Assembly (NCBI GenBank): GCA_020632975.1
Contig: JACKEL010000009.1
Span: 197,805-261,804 of the forward strand
Source: Myxococcales bacterium
GTDB taxonomy: Bacteria > Myxococcota_C > UBA6777
Direction of reading: 5' to 3'
DNA length: 64,000 nucleotides
Both the position numbers and the translations under genes were made by a program. This document shows, in pieces, positions 52,845 through 62,833 of this stretch. Within the stretch, counting starts at the first letter, position 1; each line of letters starts with the position of its first letter. The notes under the pieces were generated by a model, which saw only the letters and a program-made list of their open reading frames with translations, was not told the origin of the DNA and made no database searches.

Positions 52845-53822
52845 CTAGAACAAAGAACCTTGGCCCACATTCACGTTTTGCGGTTTGGGCACAACCACCG
52901 CGACCACAACAGCACCCGTCACGACGGCACCGATGGTGATCCAAAACCAAGCTTGTTTGTAGATGGGGGGACCATCTTTGACGACTTTGCGGCGCGTGAT
53001 ACCAAGATCATCATCTTTGGTTCCAATTCCACCGCTGGATGCGACTTTTGCGCGCTCTCTTTTTTCTGCGGGATCTTCTTCAAAGGCGATCTTGACGCGA
53101 CGTTTGGGGGGCGCCATACCAGGAACAGTGTTCGCAGGCTCGCTGCTACCCGCATTGGGGTCCGAACCAGGCGCATCACCAAGGGGAGGAGGAGGCGCAA
53201 CAGAAAGCGTCTCGTTACGCGACAAAGGATCGTCCCCTTTTACGAGAGTGACTTCTTTGTTGATGCGTTGGCCTGGGCGCAGTTGAAAGTCGAGAAAGAC
53301 GGTTTTGTGCTCATAAAGGCGGATCTTGTAGCGATAACGACCAGGCAGAAGGCGTTTTTTCCAAGGCGTATCGCCGATCTTGTTTTCACCTTGGGTCGTG
53401 ATCTGAACGATCTTGGCTTTGGGAGGCGTCGAAGAGATCGTCAGGTAACACATATAACGGCGATCCAAGGTTCGATACCAAGACATCGCAGCTTTGGTGG
53501 TCGCAGCTTTCTCACAACCGCTCTTGTAAGCTGCTTTGTAGTAACGCTGCATTGCAGCGTAGGGACGACGCATCTTGTAGAGCATCTGCCCTTGGTACTG
53601 AAGAAACGTGGAACGACGACAGTTAAAACGCGGAAGTCGAGGAACAAAGCGATACGCGGTCTCGAAAGACTTCAAAGCTTGCGGGTACTTCTTCGCACGT
53701 GAGTAACTTTGCCCTTTCAAGTAAGCATCGATCGCTTTTTGGATCTTGCTTGCTTTGGCTTGTTGTGGCTGCAAACACAACACACCAACCAAGGCCCAAC
53801 CAAAGACTTTCATCCAACGCAT
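52845..53822 (-). CDS. PEGA-domain protein with TPR-like region
   Basis: A 325-residue exported protein. The ATG at 53822 is chosen because AAAGGAG lies 6 nt upstream and gives a signal peptide (MKVFGWALVGVLCLQ, cut near AKA). A TPR-like region (DAYLKGQSYSRAKKYPQALKSFETAYRFV) is followed by a PEGA module (YLTISSTPPKAKI ... GDTPWKKRLLPGRYRYKIRL), a Pro/Gly-rich basic linker and a C-terminal helix (FWITIGAVVTGAVVVAVVV). This build is common in Myxococcota. The domain should face the periplasm. Confidence 0.82.
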   Translation of the reverse strand: MRWMKVFGWALVGVLCLQPQQAKASKIQKAIDAYLKGQSYSRAKKYPQALKSFETAYRFVPRLPRFNCRRSTFLQYQGQMLYKMRRPYAAMQRYYKAAYKSGCEKAATTKAAMSWYRTLDRRYMCYLTISSTPPKAKIVQITTQGENKIGDTPWKKRLLPGRYRYKIRLYEHKTVFLDFQLRPGQRINKEVTLVKGDDPLSRNETLSVAPPPPLGDAPGSDPNAGSSEPANTVPGMAPPKRRVKIAFEEDPAEKRERAKVASSGGIGTKDDDLGITRRKVVKDGPPIYKQAWFWITIGAVVTGAVVVAVVVPKPQNVNVGQGSLF

Positions 53823-54170
53823 TTGCATCTCCTTTGCTCCCTCCAAAGGCCCAAGGCAAGGAGGAAACCAACACATGTTTTCTGTCCAGCAAGCACAACT
53901 TTCATCAAGCCGCTGACATGACAAGGACTTCCCACACTACACAAGCCATCCTACCTCGTCGAGAGGCCAATCCCCCGTTCTCCAACCAAAACGACGATGA
54001 CAACGACGACTTTGTACAACGACACTCCCCCTGAGAACTTACACGCAACAAGGGGAAAAAAGTTGTAGCACCGCCCCACTTTGTTTCCAAAGAAAAGGAC
54101 AGGAAAAACAACCGCATTGCATGATGGAAAGTATGGGAAGGAAAAAGGAAGGACAGGGAAGAAACGAGGA
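53823..54170. other. Non-coding region, 348 nt
   Basis: It lies between two minus-strand genes and should hold the promoter of the PEGA gene. I see no gene and no convincing promoter or terminator. Confidence 0.4.
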
Positions 54171-55124
54171 TCAATTGGGAGGAACGTACGACAAGATGGC
54201 AGTTGTCGCGCAACGAGAACCAGCCCCTTCTTTGAGACGGAAAGTACGCTTGCCATCGCAAGTATCGCAAAGCATCTCTTTCGCGCCAACCATCAAAGTC
54301 TTGCCATCATTTGCATCCGTGCAACCAGGCGCAACATCGGGGATCTTGCGCCACTGAAGCGCTGTAGGTTCTGCCACGGTGCCAATGCAAACATAAGCGG
54401 TATTGGTTTGATCCAACAAACACTTGATGTCTTTGGTATTGGCATCACAACCAGGGGTACTGGAATCGACGGTGGCAACGTACTTACAGCTCTGTCCTAG
54501 GATCGAGCCACAAGTTCCCGCGTCATCCACGCCGACACCTGTTCCATCATCGTTGCAATCGTCGTCTTTTCCGTTGCACTGCTCGCGGTAGCACAGACGG
54601 CAAACGCCGTTGTCACCGCTCATCGCAACATCTTTCAGACGCCACGCAAACACACACTGTGCGTTGGAACCAGACCGCGCGATGCAACCATCAAGACCGC
54701 GTTGAAGGTAGCTGCGGCAATCGATGGTGTCAGGACTTTCTTTCGAGACGAAGAAGTACACATCGAACTTATCCACGCCAGCAGGAACAGAAGTTGTGAC
54801 CGATGCATCGCTGAAGTTGCCGCTTGCATCGCGCACAAGGTACTTTCCATCTTGCGTAAACTTCACAATAAAGTTGGGTGGGTCGCCTGTTTGGCTGGTC
54901 CATCGAAGGCCCATACAACCGAACTCTTGGCCATTTTGGAAGAGTTTGTAAGCCCCAGCAGGTGTGGGAACCTCAAGTGCATCACCAAAGATGCTTTTGG
55001 GACTTTGTGTCGCATCCCCACAAATGATCGGTGTGGTTCGGCCGCCACAAGCCCCAGCCAACAACAATCCGACCCCCATCAAGGCCACCGAAGCCAAGCG
55101 AACAACGCGCCAAGCCTGCAACAT
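54171..55124 (-). CDS. MYXO-type Cys-rich lipoprotein
   Basis: About 317 residues. The leader (MLQAWRVVRLASVALMGVGLLLAG) ends in the lipobox GAC. The mature part is Cys-rich; CYREQCNGKDDDCNDDGTGVGVDD matches the MYXO calcium/metal-binding motif, a CxGxDxDCxD pattern found in many secreted proteins of Myxococcota. A first domain (residues 30-170) lacks recognised homologues, and the C-terminal half has several CxxC pairs. The start could also be an ATG at 55175 with a longer leader. A lineage marker; function unknown. Confidence 0.75.
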   Translation of the reverse strand: MLQAWRVVRLASVALMGVGLLLAGACGGRTTPIICGDATQSPKSIFGDALEVPTPAGAYKLFQNGQEFGCMGLRWTSQTGDPPNFIVKFTQDGKYLVRDASGNFSDASVTTSVPAGVDKFDVYFFVSKESPDTIDCRSYLQRGLDGCIARSGSNAQCVFAWRLKDVAMSGDNGVCRLCYREQCNGKDDDCNDDGTGVGVDDAGTCGSILGQSCKYVATVDSSTPGCDANTKDIKCLLDQTNTAYVCIGTVAEPTALQWRKIPDVAPGCTDANDGKTLMVGAKEMLCDTCDGKRTFRLKEGAGSRCATTAILSYVPPN

Positions 55125-55315
55125 TACGGGAAGCTTTGCTGTCTCCGCCTTTTGTACGAAAAGAATACTTGCCATCCTGCATTATCCGTCGCATCCAAAT
55201 CCAGCATCCGTCGCACGCGGCATCACGACGCGGAGGTGAGGATGCGTTCCACACTGCGGTCGTGTCTACCCGGGAACTTCAATTCCACAGAAGTCGTCGA
55301 TCAATCGCCGCGTCC

Positions 55316-55636
55316 TCACCCCTCCTCAGGACGCAAAAACAAAAAGCCACCACCATAATCATTATCAATAAAATCGAGGGTGGTTCCTTCGAGATAGGGC
55401 ACGGCTCCCTTGTCGACGAAGATGCGCAAGCCGCCTTGCGTTGACACATGGTCCGTTTGCTTGCCTTTGGGTTCAAAAGCGAGGTCATAGCGATAGCCAT
55501 TCCCTGCATCCACCAACAACACACGAAGGCCGCTCTCTTTGACTGCTTGCTCGCGAATGATCGCTGTTTTCACTTGCTCAATGGCCCGCGCTGTCAAACG
55601 CACGGGCACGCTCTCACTTTTTTGGGGCTTCGCCAT
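55316..55636 (-). CDS. HesB/IscA-like protein lacking the cluster cysteines
   Basis: A 106-residue protein with the A-type carrier fold: VRLTARAIEQVKTAIIRE, GLRVLLVDAGNGYRYDLAFE, GLRIFVDKGAVPYLEGTTLDFID and GGGFLFLRPEEG. The three conserved cysteines are all missing: the CSG site reads AGNG, and the C-terminal NPNA...CGCG segment is truncated to RPEEG. Iron-sulfur transfer is therefore unlikely. GGAAGAT lies about 8 nt before the ATG at 55636. Fold assignment is firm; the role is unknown. Confidence 0.82.
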   Translation of the reverse strand: MAKPQKSESVPVRLTARAIEQVKTAIIREQAVKESGLRVLLVDAGNGYRYDLAFEPKGKQTDHVSTQGGLRIFVDKGAVPYLEGTTLDFIDNDYGGGFLFLRPEEG

Positions 55637-55779
55637 AACAGATCTTCCACCTCTTCGCCTACATAACAAGATAAAGTTGTCGAATCCTAGTCGATCACCA
55701 TGGGCCTGTCAATCCAAACCCCATCCGTCGAAGGTCTTAGCCTATAAACACCTTTTCAGACAAAAGCAACCCTATCCCA

Positions 55780-57690
55780 TCAAAGCTGTTGTTGGATCCA
55801 GGCCCTCATCTGACGAGATAGCACAGGCATGGGCACAGAGCCATTTTGCAGCAAAGCATCATGAAAGCGGCGAATCGAAAAACGCCGTCCCAACGCTTTT
55901 TCCGCCTCTTTGCGCAAGCCACGAATCGTCATCTCCCCGATTTTGTAAGCCAAGGCTTGACCAGGCCAAGCGATGTATCGGTCCACTTCCGTTTGGATAT
56001 TGTGCAAGGAAAGCGCCGTGTGACGGGCCATAAAGTCGATCGCTTGTTGACGAGACCAGCCTTTGGCGTGCATCCCTGTGTCCACCACCAAACGACAAGC
56101 CCGCCACATCTCATAGGTCAAACGCCCAAAGTTGCTGTAAGGATCGCGATAAAAGCCCACTTCAAGGCCAAGGCGCTCTGCGTACAACGCCCATCCTTCG
56201 ACAAAAACAGTGAAACGAAACGCACGGCGAAACATGGGCAAGCTCTTTTGTTCTTGCTGCAAAGCGATCTGAAGATGGTGCCCAGGCACAGCCTCGTGGA
56301 AAGACAAGGCCTCGATCTCATAGAGCGGTCGGCTTTTGAGATTGTAGGTATTCACATAATAAAATCCCGCCTTGCGCCCATCTCCTGAAAGCGGCCAATA
56401 AAACGCAGGCGTCGTGCGCGGCGCGATCGACATGGGGATCTCTCGAATCCCATAAGGCGTGCGAGGAAGACGCCCAAACAAGCGCGGCAATTGACCATCC
56501 ATGCGCTTGAGAACATAGCTGACTTCTTTGAGCAGTTGTTGAGGGGTCTTGACGTAAAAACGCGGGTCTGTCCGCAAAAATCGCAAAAAGGCTCCAAAGT
56601 CCCCTTTGAAGCGCACGCTTCGCAAGATCGCTTGCATCTCAGTACGGATGCGCTTGACCTCCGCAAGACCACGCGCGTGGATCGCTTCGGCAGTCAAAGG
56701 CAGCGTCGTGTAATAACGAATCCGATGGCGATAAAAAGCCGATCCCTTCGGGAGTTTGGAAGCTGCTATCGAATCACGAAGGCGTGGAGCGTACTCTTTA
56801 CGCCAAAAGGTCAAAAAGCGTTGGATGCTTGGCATCACGACCGCTGTAATCGCTTGACTTGCGGCTTTTTGCGTGCGTTTGCGTTCAGCCTCCGACCAAG
56901 TCTTGGGGAGATGCAAAAAAGGCCGATAGAAGACACTTTTCGAAGCATCTTTCTTGAGATACAGCGCGATACCTTTGTCGATGCCACCCGCGACCACACG
57001 AGGAAGCGTGTATCCTTCACGCAGACCTTGGCGCATCACAGCGAGATGTTCGTCTGTATAACGCCCAAAGTCCCGCAGCTTCGAGATCCCCGCTTCGGCT
57101 TCTTCTCGCTTGGTATAACGCGCTCTTTTGAGGGTTTCCGCAAGGTCACTGATAAAGTTTTCTCTTTGGTTGATCGGCAAAAGGTAGTTCTTGTACTGAA
57201 CCTCACCAAGCCAGTTGTTCAACAACAAAGCGAGGATATCCGCTTGGATACGCGCTTCTTTGGACAGCCCATGTACGCCCTTCAGTCGCTTCAAAAACAA
57301 ACGATACCCCGCAGCGCGCCGCAACATCGCTGCCTCGCTCACTTCTGGCAACCATCGAACCGCCGTATCACCGCTCCACTCTTCCGCCAAAAGCGGCTCC
57401 TCGCAAAGCATCCAAGACCAAAAGTCCTGAAACAGCCGTTCGAGACGTTGTTCAGGCGACATCTTCTTGCCGCGAAGCACCTTTACAATCAAGCATTTCG
57501 GACGCGCAGCCAAAGGCACACGTCGCTGGTTCACCTGCTGTGAAGGATTCGTTTGGCGTGCCGTCTTGTTGGTTAGGACTTGGCGCGTGCTTGGCCGACT
57601 CGCAGGGGTCGCTCCTCCACTGAGCGTGGTGATGCAAACCAACAAACATAAACACAAAGCAACCACCAACGATTTGACATGAGAAAGCAT
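55780..57690 (-). CDS. DUF885-family exported protein, probable metallopeptidase
   Basis: A 636-residue exported protein. The signal peptide is MLSHVKSLVVALCLCLLVCITTLSGG; a Thr/Ser/Arg-rich linker follows. The C-terminal half has the DUF885 signature LSFHEAVPGHHLQIALQQEQ, where His-Glu and the His-His pair probably bind zinc, then VEGWALYAERLG, RLTYEMWRACRLVVDTGMHAKGWSRQQAI and the C-terminal AYKIGE. AGGAG lies upstream of the ATG at 57690. The family is thought to act as oligopeptidases; extracytoplasmic location follows from the signal peptide. Confidence 0.9.
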   Translation of the reverse strand: MLSHVKSLVVALCLCLLVCITTLSGGATPASRPSTRQVLTNKTARQTNPSQQVNQRRVPLAARPKCLIVKVLRGKKMSPEQRLERLFQDFWSWMLCEEPLLAEEWSGDTAVRWLPEVSEAAMLRRAAGYRLFLKRLKGVHGLSKEARIQADILALLLNNWLGEVQYKNYLLPINQRENFISDLAETLKRARYTKREEAEAGISKLRDFGRYTDEHLAVMRQGLREGYTLPRVVAGGIDKGIALYLKKDASKSVFYRPFLHLPKTWSEAERKRTQKAASQAITAVVMPSIQRFLTFWRKEYAPRLRDSIAASKLPKGSAFYRHRIRYYTTLPLTAEAIHARGLAEVKRIRTEMQAILRSVRFKGDFGAFLRFLRTDPRFYVKTPQQLLKEVSYVLKRMDGQLPRLFGRLPRTPYGIREIPMSIAPRTTPAFYWPLSGDGRKAGFYYVNTYNLKSRPLYEIEALSFHEAVPGHHLQIALQQEQKSLPMFRRAFRFTVFVEGWALYAERLGLEVGFYRDPYSNFGRLTYEMWRACRLVVDTGMHAKGWSRQQAIDFMARHTALSLHNIQTEVDRYIAWPGQALAYKIGEMTIRGLRKEAEKALGRRFSIRRFHDALLQNGSVPMPVLSRQMRAWIQQQL

Positions 57691-57861
57691 CCATCTCTCC
57701 TCTTTCGATAAGTCCATCGCGCCCCTTGTCTTTCTAAGCTGAATCATGATTCATAGTCATCATTCATCGCCTGAGGACTCGGCGGGGATCTTTGTAGGGC
57801 CACATTAGCGAGGTCTTTACGCCCCAAGCAAGAAGAAACCACTCCGACAAGGGAGCTTTTT

Positions 57862-59802
57862 ATGAGTACAAGACACAAGATCGATGAGCGGAATGCGCAG
57901 GAAGGACTAAGCCATATCCGCGCTTCGGCGATCACACTGAGTTGCGCTCAAAACATCCACCGCGATATCACGATGGATGAGCTTTACGAGATGTCGGCCG
58001 CGCAACCCACGACGATCGTTTCGGATATCACGATGGCCGATGCCACTCACGCAGGGCTTAGCCCCCAAAACAACCGTGTGATCGTCAGCTACACAGGACA
58101 AGATACAGCGCGTTCCGCTTGGGCCCGCTTGATCTGCCCACAGCCCGAAGAGATCGAACGTTATCCCGAACTCATCGACACCCGCGATCGGGTCGAACGC
58201 TTGGTACGCGAAGTCAATTTTCAGTTGATGCAACAAGAAAAGCTCATCCATACACAAGTCTTCTTTGGCAAAAACAAAGCTTTCATGGGCAAGATCCACC
58301 TGATCGTCCCTGAACGTTATGCCAAGCTCGCTTTTGACCTCAACCTCAACTTTATCCGTGTTACCCCCGAAACGGAGCAGGTCTACAAAGAGTCGAAGGC
58401 TCTCAAAGTGCCCGACCTCTGGTTGGTTTGCCATCCAGAATGGCTCAACCCAAGTTGGCAAGCTTGGAGAAACCGCGTCACCCCCGCCAATGCCGAACAG
58501 ATCGCCAAAGATCCCGAACCCAAGCGGATCATGATGGTCTTTGATATCGCGCACTACACTTCGTATCTCTTGGGAGCCCGTTACTTTGGGGAGATCAAGA
58601 AAGCCTGTCTCACGATGATCTGGGACGCAGCCATCAAAACAGGCATCGGAATGCCCATCCATGGAAGTTCCAAGACCCTTTTCATCGCCCCTCCCGCCAA
58701 AAAGACCAAAAAGCTCACCCCTGCGGAAACCAAACCCGTCACTTTCATCACCATCGGCCTCTCGGGTTCGGGGAAATCCACCATCGGGAACGACCCACAC
58801 AGCGGTCATCTCTCCCCTGAACGTGGAGAACACACCCGAACTGGAAACGACGATGCCTTGGTCGTCTTGTACGACAAACGACTCAAAGAGTTTGGGACCG
58901 TCGGCCTAGAAGACGGTTGTTACAACAAGTCCAACGACTACACACCTGACTCGATCTACACAAGCACCGTACAGTCCGCAGAAAACGTCATGGTGTATCG
59001 CAACAACCGTGGCAAAGCACATATCATCCACCAAGATATCCTCAATGGAAACGGACGTGTACAAACGGCACGCCACCGCTTACCTGGCGCAGACGACAAC
59101 CTCGACACACCCCACCCTGACTACCTCTGTCTCTTGATGAAAGACGAGACCCTGCCACCCGTCATGCGCATCACCAATCCCCAGCTGATGGTCTCGATGT
59201 ACATGTGCCTCGCCAGCCGCTCCACTTCCGCCGAAAATATCCCGATCGAACAGATGGGCAAGTTGCGTATGATCCCAGGTGCAAACCCCTTTAATACTTG
59301 GGGAATGCAGCAAGAAGCAGAGTCCCTTGAAAAACTTGTACAGCATCTTGGTTGCCAAGGCATCGTGATGAACACAGGCAGCTTCTTCATCAATGCCGAA
59401 AAACACAACGCTGGGCAGATGCGCAAAGTCACCAAAGAGATCTCTCTTTCGATCTACCCTTTGCTTGCTCATGACAAGATCCAATGGCTCGATTGGCCCT
59501 ATTTTCCGGGCACACAGATCCCCGCCCCTGGTAGCTTTCAAGAGGTCTTCCCCAGCTTCGACCAAGACTTCCATCCCCTCCATGTCGAAGACGAAGAAGT
59601 GTACTGCGAACTTCTACGAACGCGCTTGCTCGATCGATTGGACTTTTTGCTGGAGATCAAGATCGACCGCCGCTTTATCCTGCCCATCCGCAAAGCGATC
59701 TTTGAACTCGACGCCTACGAACTCAGCACCCGAGGACCCACCGCACACGTCGATAACATCGAAACGCTCCGCGGCACAGGGCGCGACTCCTCCTCCCTCT
59801 AA
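57862..59802 (+). CDS. ATP-dependent PEP carboxykinase-like protein, atypical
   Basis: A 646-residue cytosolic protein. The P-loop TIGLSGSGKST is near residues 297-307, followed by an unusual GEHTRTGNDDALVV in place of the canonical GDDEHGW segment, then GLEDGCYNKS (family: FEGGCYAKT) and SAENVMVY. The N-terminal lobe keeps DRVERLVREVNF and FGKNKAFMGKIHLIVPERYAKLAFDLNLNFIR. PEPCK links oxaloacetate and PEP in gluconeogenesis; the altered metal site leaves it open whether this one does the same reaction. GGGAG precedes the ATG. Confidence 0.75.
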   Translation: MSTRHKIDERNAQEGLSHIRASAITLSCAQNIHRDITMDELYEMSAAQPTTIVSDITMADATHAGLSPQNNRVIVSYTGQDTARSAWARLICPQPEEIERYPELIDTRDRVERLVREVNFQLMQQEKLIHTQVFFGKNKAFMGKIHLIVPERYAKLAFDLNLNFIRVTPETEQVYKESKALKVPDLWLVCHPEWLNPSWQAWRNRVTPANAEQIAKDPEPKRIMMVFDIAHYTSYLLGARYFGEIKKACLTMIWDAAIKTGIGMPIHGSSKTLFIAPPAKKTKKLTPAETKPVTFITIGLSGSGKSTIGNDPHSGHLSPERGEHTRTGNDDALVVLYDKRLKEFGTVGLEDGCYNKSNDYTPDSIYTSTVQSAENVMVYRNNRGKAHIIHQDILNGNGRVQTARHRLPGADDNLDTPHPDYLCLLMKDETLPPVMRITNPQLMVSMYMCLASRSTSAENIPIEQMGKLRMIPGANPFNTWGMQQEAESLEKLVQHLGCQGIVMNTGSFFINAEKHNAGQMRKVTKEISLSIYPLLAHDKIQWLDWPYFPGTQIPAPGSFQEVFPSFDQDFHPLHVEDEEVYCELLRTRLLDRLDFLLEIKIDRRFILPIRKAIFELDAYELSTRGPTAHVDNIETLRGTGRDSSSL

Positions 59803-59908
59803 TCCCCGTCCCATCGATTTTTTTGTATCAAAGCATCAAGAACCCATCCCCGAAAGAACCCCACCCCCAAGAAAGAAAGCTCTGTCTCGAAAGCCCGTTC
59901 GCTTGGGC

Positions 59909-62833
59909 TTAGTAGCAGTGTTGCCCACCACGCGAAGAGATCGTCTGACAGGTCAAGAACTTCGCTGTACAGGTATAATCCGCGCTGGGACAACGCTCGA
60001 GGCAAGCACCTTCTCCGCTCGTCAGCGAGAAACACTCCCAACCATCAGGACATCCCGAAGGCGTGGCGCCAGGCGTGCATCCAGGCGAACAGAACGCGCG
60101 GTAAGGCGTTGCAGATGCACCAAGACAGATATGGTTGATCGGGCATCGGTTGACGCTGGAATCGCAAGCCTCGTAGGAGTTGACTTGTTTGATCGGATCT
60201 TCTTGGCAGATGAACTTCGCATCGGTGTTTCGTTGGCAGGAAAGTCCTTGCGAGCAGAACAAAGCGTCTGCTGCGTTGCAGCCCGCGTCTTTGTTTGCCG
60301 CAGTCCCACAGAAGGAAGAGCTTCCAATTTGCAGACAGGTCTTGCCGCCTTCGCAAGAAGGATTCGAAAGATCACAAGGACGCACACAACGCGATCCGCT
60401 GCCATCTTGGGCATTGAGACAACGCAACCCATCCGCACAACGTTTGTTGTCGTTTGCACGTGCGATTGAATCGCAAGCGTCGCCTTCTTTCGCAGATCCA
60501 GGGATATTCAAAGAAGCATTCGGCTGACAGATGTTGACAGAACTCGTCCCAATCGTGACTGCCGTACAGTTCGACAACTCAGGAGGACAATCTTTTCCGC
60601 GTTGCGTGGGGTCACAAAGAAAGAGGCACACCCCACCCGCTGGGTTACCTTGGCTGGTTAGCCCGACACAACGAGAGTTTTGTGTGGTGAAAGCAGTCCA
60701 AGTTTTTCCATCATCACGGCTGACAAACACAGAACCGCCTTCACCCGTCGCAAGCACATTTGCTCCATTGGCTGCCAAGCCATACAAAGAGCGGTTTTCG
60801 GGGAAGCCAACCTTGCTCCAAACCCCAGCGTCTTCTCGCATAACGATCCCTGAAGTTCCTGCAGCGTAGGCTTTCCCTGCTTCGACAGCGACAGCCAAAA
60901 AGTCCGTTGTTTCGGTCACGGTTTCTTTCTTCCAAGTTTGTCCGTCTGTGGTTGAGAGCAACAACGCGCTCTTTCCAGCAATCACGCCCGTAATACCAGT
61001 GGCTGCGGCATCACGCGCCAAAGCCACATCCGCCAGATCTTCGGTCACACCAGCCACGGTCACAGGCGTCCAAGTCTGGCCAGCATCCGTAGATTGCAAG
61101 ATCGTCGCAGCCGTTCCAACGATCATCCATTTGGGACTGGGGGTCGTGCCTTTGTCAGCGCCCACAGCAACAACACTTAGTTCCGCGCCTGTCGCGAGGC
61201 CAGAGAAGGAGATCGCTTGCCAAGTCTTGCCTTCATCCGCAGAACGAAAAGCTTTTTGACCAGCGCCAAGGATCACAGCTTGCGTACCATCTTCAGAGAT
61301 CGCGACACTCTGCAAATTGATATCGCCCAATTCGCTTGAAAACACTTGTGTCCAAGTGGCCCCACTATCTTCAGACCGCACCAAGACACCACCATCACCC
61401 ACAGCCAAAACCAATTTGCCTGCTTTCGCTGCGGCGATCCCTCGATATGTTGTAGAGCGCGGAGAAGCCAAGCGAACCCAATTGGCTCCTGCATCCCCAG
61501 AAACAAGGATTTCCCCCAAAGGTCCCGTCACAAGGACCTTTTGCGCATCTAGCCAAACCAAGTCATACAAAGTCCCTGCGCTCAAGACCCCACAAAGCCG
61601 CGAAGCAGTGGATGTTCCAAAAGAACAATCAGGCAGACACAACGCGGGAGACCCTGAAGAGATCTGCAAAGGGCGACTGCCCGTCGCACAAGCAGACATC
61701 CCATCAAGGACACTTCCGCCAAGAACAGCAGTTTTACAAGCTCTTACAGAACCAGAGACCACATCACAGCGTTGTCCTGCGACACAATCGTTGTCTGTTG
61801 TGCAACGTTTCAAACAAAGCGCGGCCAAAGGGTAGTTTGGATTATCTGGCGCGCACACATCGCTGTTTTCCTTGCATTGTTTGCCAGCCAAACATGCTTC
61901 ACCACGTGCTGAGGCTTTGAAGCAAAAAACACCGATCACACCACCACCATTAAAGCCACGACAAACTTCATCAGCAGCACAATCAGACTGCGTCCCACAC
62001 TTTTTCAGACAACGTCCAGGGGCACCGACCAACTGACTGGGAACGCAACCAGCACCCGACTCGCAAGAGTCCTCCGAGACACATAACTCACCGATCTTGC
62101 GTGCGGTTTTACAAGCTTTGGTGGGATCTTCAGAAGATAATGCTTCGCAATTTTTCCCCGTCCCGCAAACACTGGGATCAGCATCGCAAGCTTTCTGACA
62201 ACGCCAGTAGATACCTGTCGAACCATAGCGCATACATGTCAGACCATCGCTACACGTTTGGGTGTTGGCACAAGCCCCACCATCACCAACTTCCTTGGCG
62301 CAAACATAGATCCCTGTTCCTTGGCGGGTTTTGGTGTCGTAGGTTTGCGCACAACGCGTACCTGCGGGACAAGTGGGATTATCTTGGGTGCAACCCTTCA
62401 AACAAACCCCGAGAGGCTGTGGTGCCCCATCCTCAGGGGTCGTTTGGCGAGTCTCTGCGCAGTCCAATCCAGGTGCGCAACGGTCGTACCACCAAGCCAA
62501 ACGACGAGGGTCGCAAGTCTGTCCTTCTTTGCGAAGTCCTGGAGGCTCTGCCTCCGCCACGATCTCGGGACTTGTTTCCTTGAGAGCTTCTTCGGGTCCA
62601 GCTTCGGGAGTTGACTCAGGCGTCACTTCAACAGTGGCTTCTGGCTTGGGTTCTGCGGTCGATGCTTCTTTTGGCTTTTCCGAAGCGTCCACACACTTCC
62701 CGTACAAGCAGATCCGTTCCCCTGTACACTGTTGATCGTTTTGGCAAACACTTGGCTCACCACATGCTTGGAGCAACACACTGAACAAGATGACGCTCCA
62801 GAAAATACCCAATACTTGCCTGCCGTACATCAT
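59909..62833 (-). CDS. Giant Cys-rich lipoprotein with YCF48/BNR-like propeller
   Basis: A 974-residue lipoprotein. The leader ends in VLLQAC, followed by a Glu/Pro linker (PEATVEVTPESTPEAGPEE). Residues ~90-380 form a row of Cys-rich modules, each about 45-55 residues with 6 Cys, for example GEACLAGKQCKENSDVCAPDNPN. Residues ~410-720 have at least six YCF48/BNR-type blades (SGDAGANWVRL, SEDSGATWTQV, STDAGQTWTPV, SRDDGKTWTAF). A second Cys-rich set follows to the end. It should sit on the outer surface. GGAGG stands 8 nt before the ATG at 62833. Confidence 0.85.
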   Translation of the reverse strand: MMYGRQVLGIFWSVILFSVLLQACGEPSVCQNDQQCTGERICLYGKCVDASEKPKEASTAEPKPEATVEVTPESTPEAGPEEALKETSPEIVAEAEPPGLRKEGQTCDPRRLAWWYDRCAPGLDCAETRQTTPEDGAPQPLGVCLKGCTQDNPTCPAGTRCAQTYDTKTRQGTGIYVCAKEVGDGGACANTQTCSDGLTCMRYGSTGIYWRCQKACDADPSVCGTGKNCEALSSEDPTKACKTARKIGELCVSEDSCESGAGCVPSQLVGAPGRCLKKCGTQSDCAADEVCRGFNGGGVIGVFCFKASARGEACLAGKQCKENSDVCAPDNPNYPLAALCLKRCTTDNDCVAGQRCDVVSGSVRACKTAVLGGSVLDGMSACATGSRPLQISSGSPALCLPDCSFGTSTASRLCGVLSAGTLYDLVWLDAQKVLVTGPLGEILVSGDAGANWVRLASPRSTTYRGIAAAKAGKLVLAVGDGGVLVRSEDSGATWTQVFSSELGDINLQSVAISEDGTQAVILGAGQKAFRSADEGKTWQAISFSGLATGAELSVVAVGADKGTTPSPKWMIVGTAATILQSTDAGQTWTPVTVAGVTEDLADVALARDAAATGITGVIAGKSALLLSTTDGQTWKKETVTETTDFLAVAVEAGKAYAAGTSGIVMREDAGVWSKVGFPENRSLYGLAANGANVLATGEGGSVFVSRDDGKTWTAFTTQNSRCVGLTSQGNPAGGVCLFLCDPTQRGKDCPPELSNCTAVTIGTSSVNICQPNASLNIPGSAKEGDACDSIARANDNKRCADGLRCLNAQDGSGSRCVRPCDLSNPSCEGGKTCLQIGSSSFCGTAANKDAGCNAADALFCSQGLSCQRNTDAKFICQEDPIKQVNSYEACDSSVNRCPINHICLGASATPYRAFCSPGCTPGATPSGCPDGWECFSLTSGEGACLERCPSADYTCTAKFLTCQTISSRGGQHCY

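Noticed and set aside
54000..54070. Terminator CCCC...GGGG followed by A-run
   Set aside because: The A-run follows the stem on the plus strand, so neither strand has a stem followed by T.
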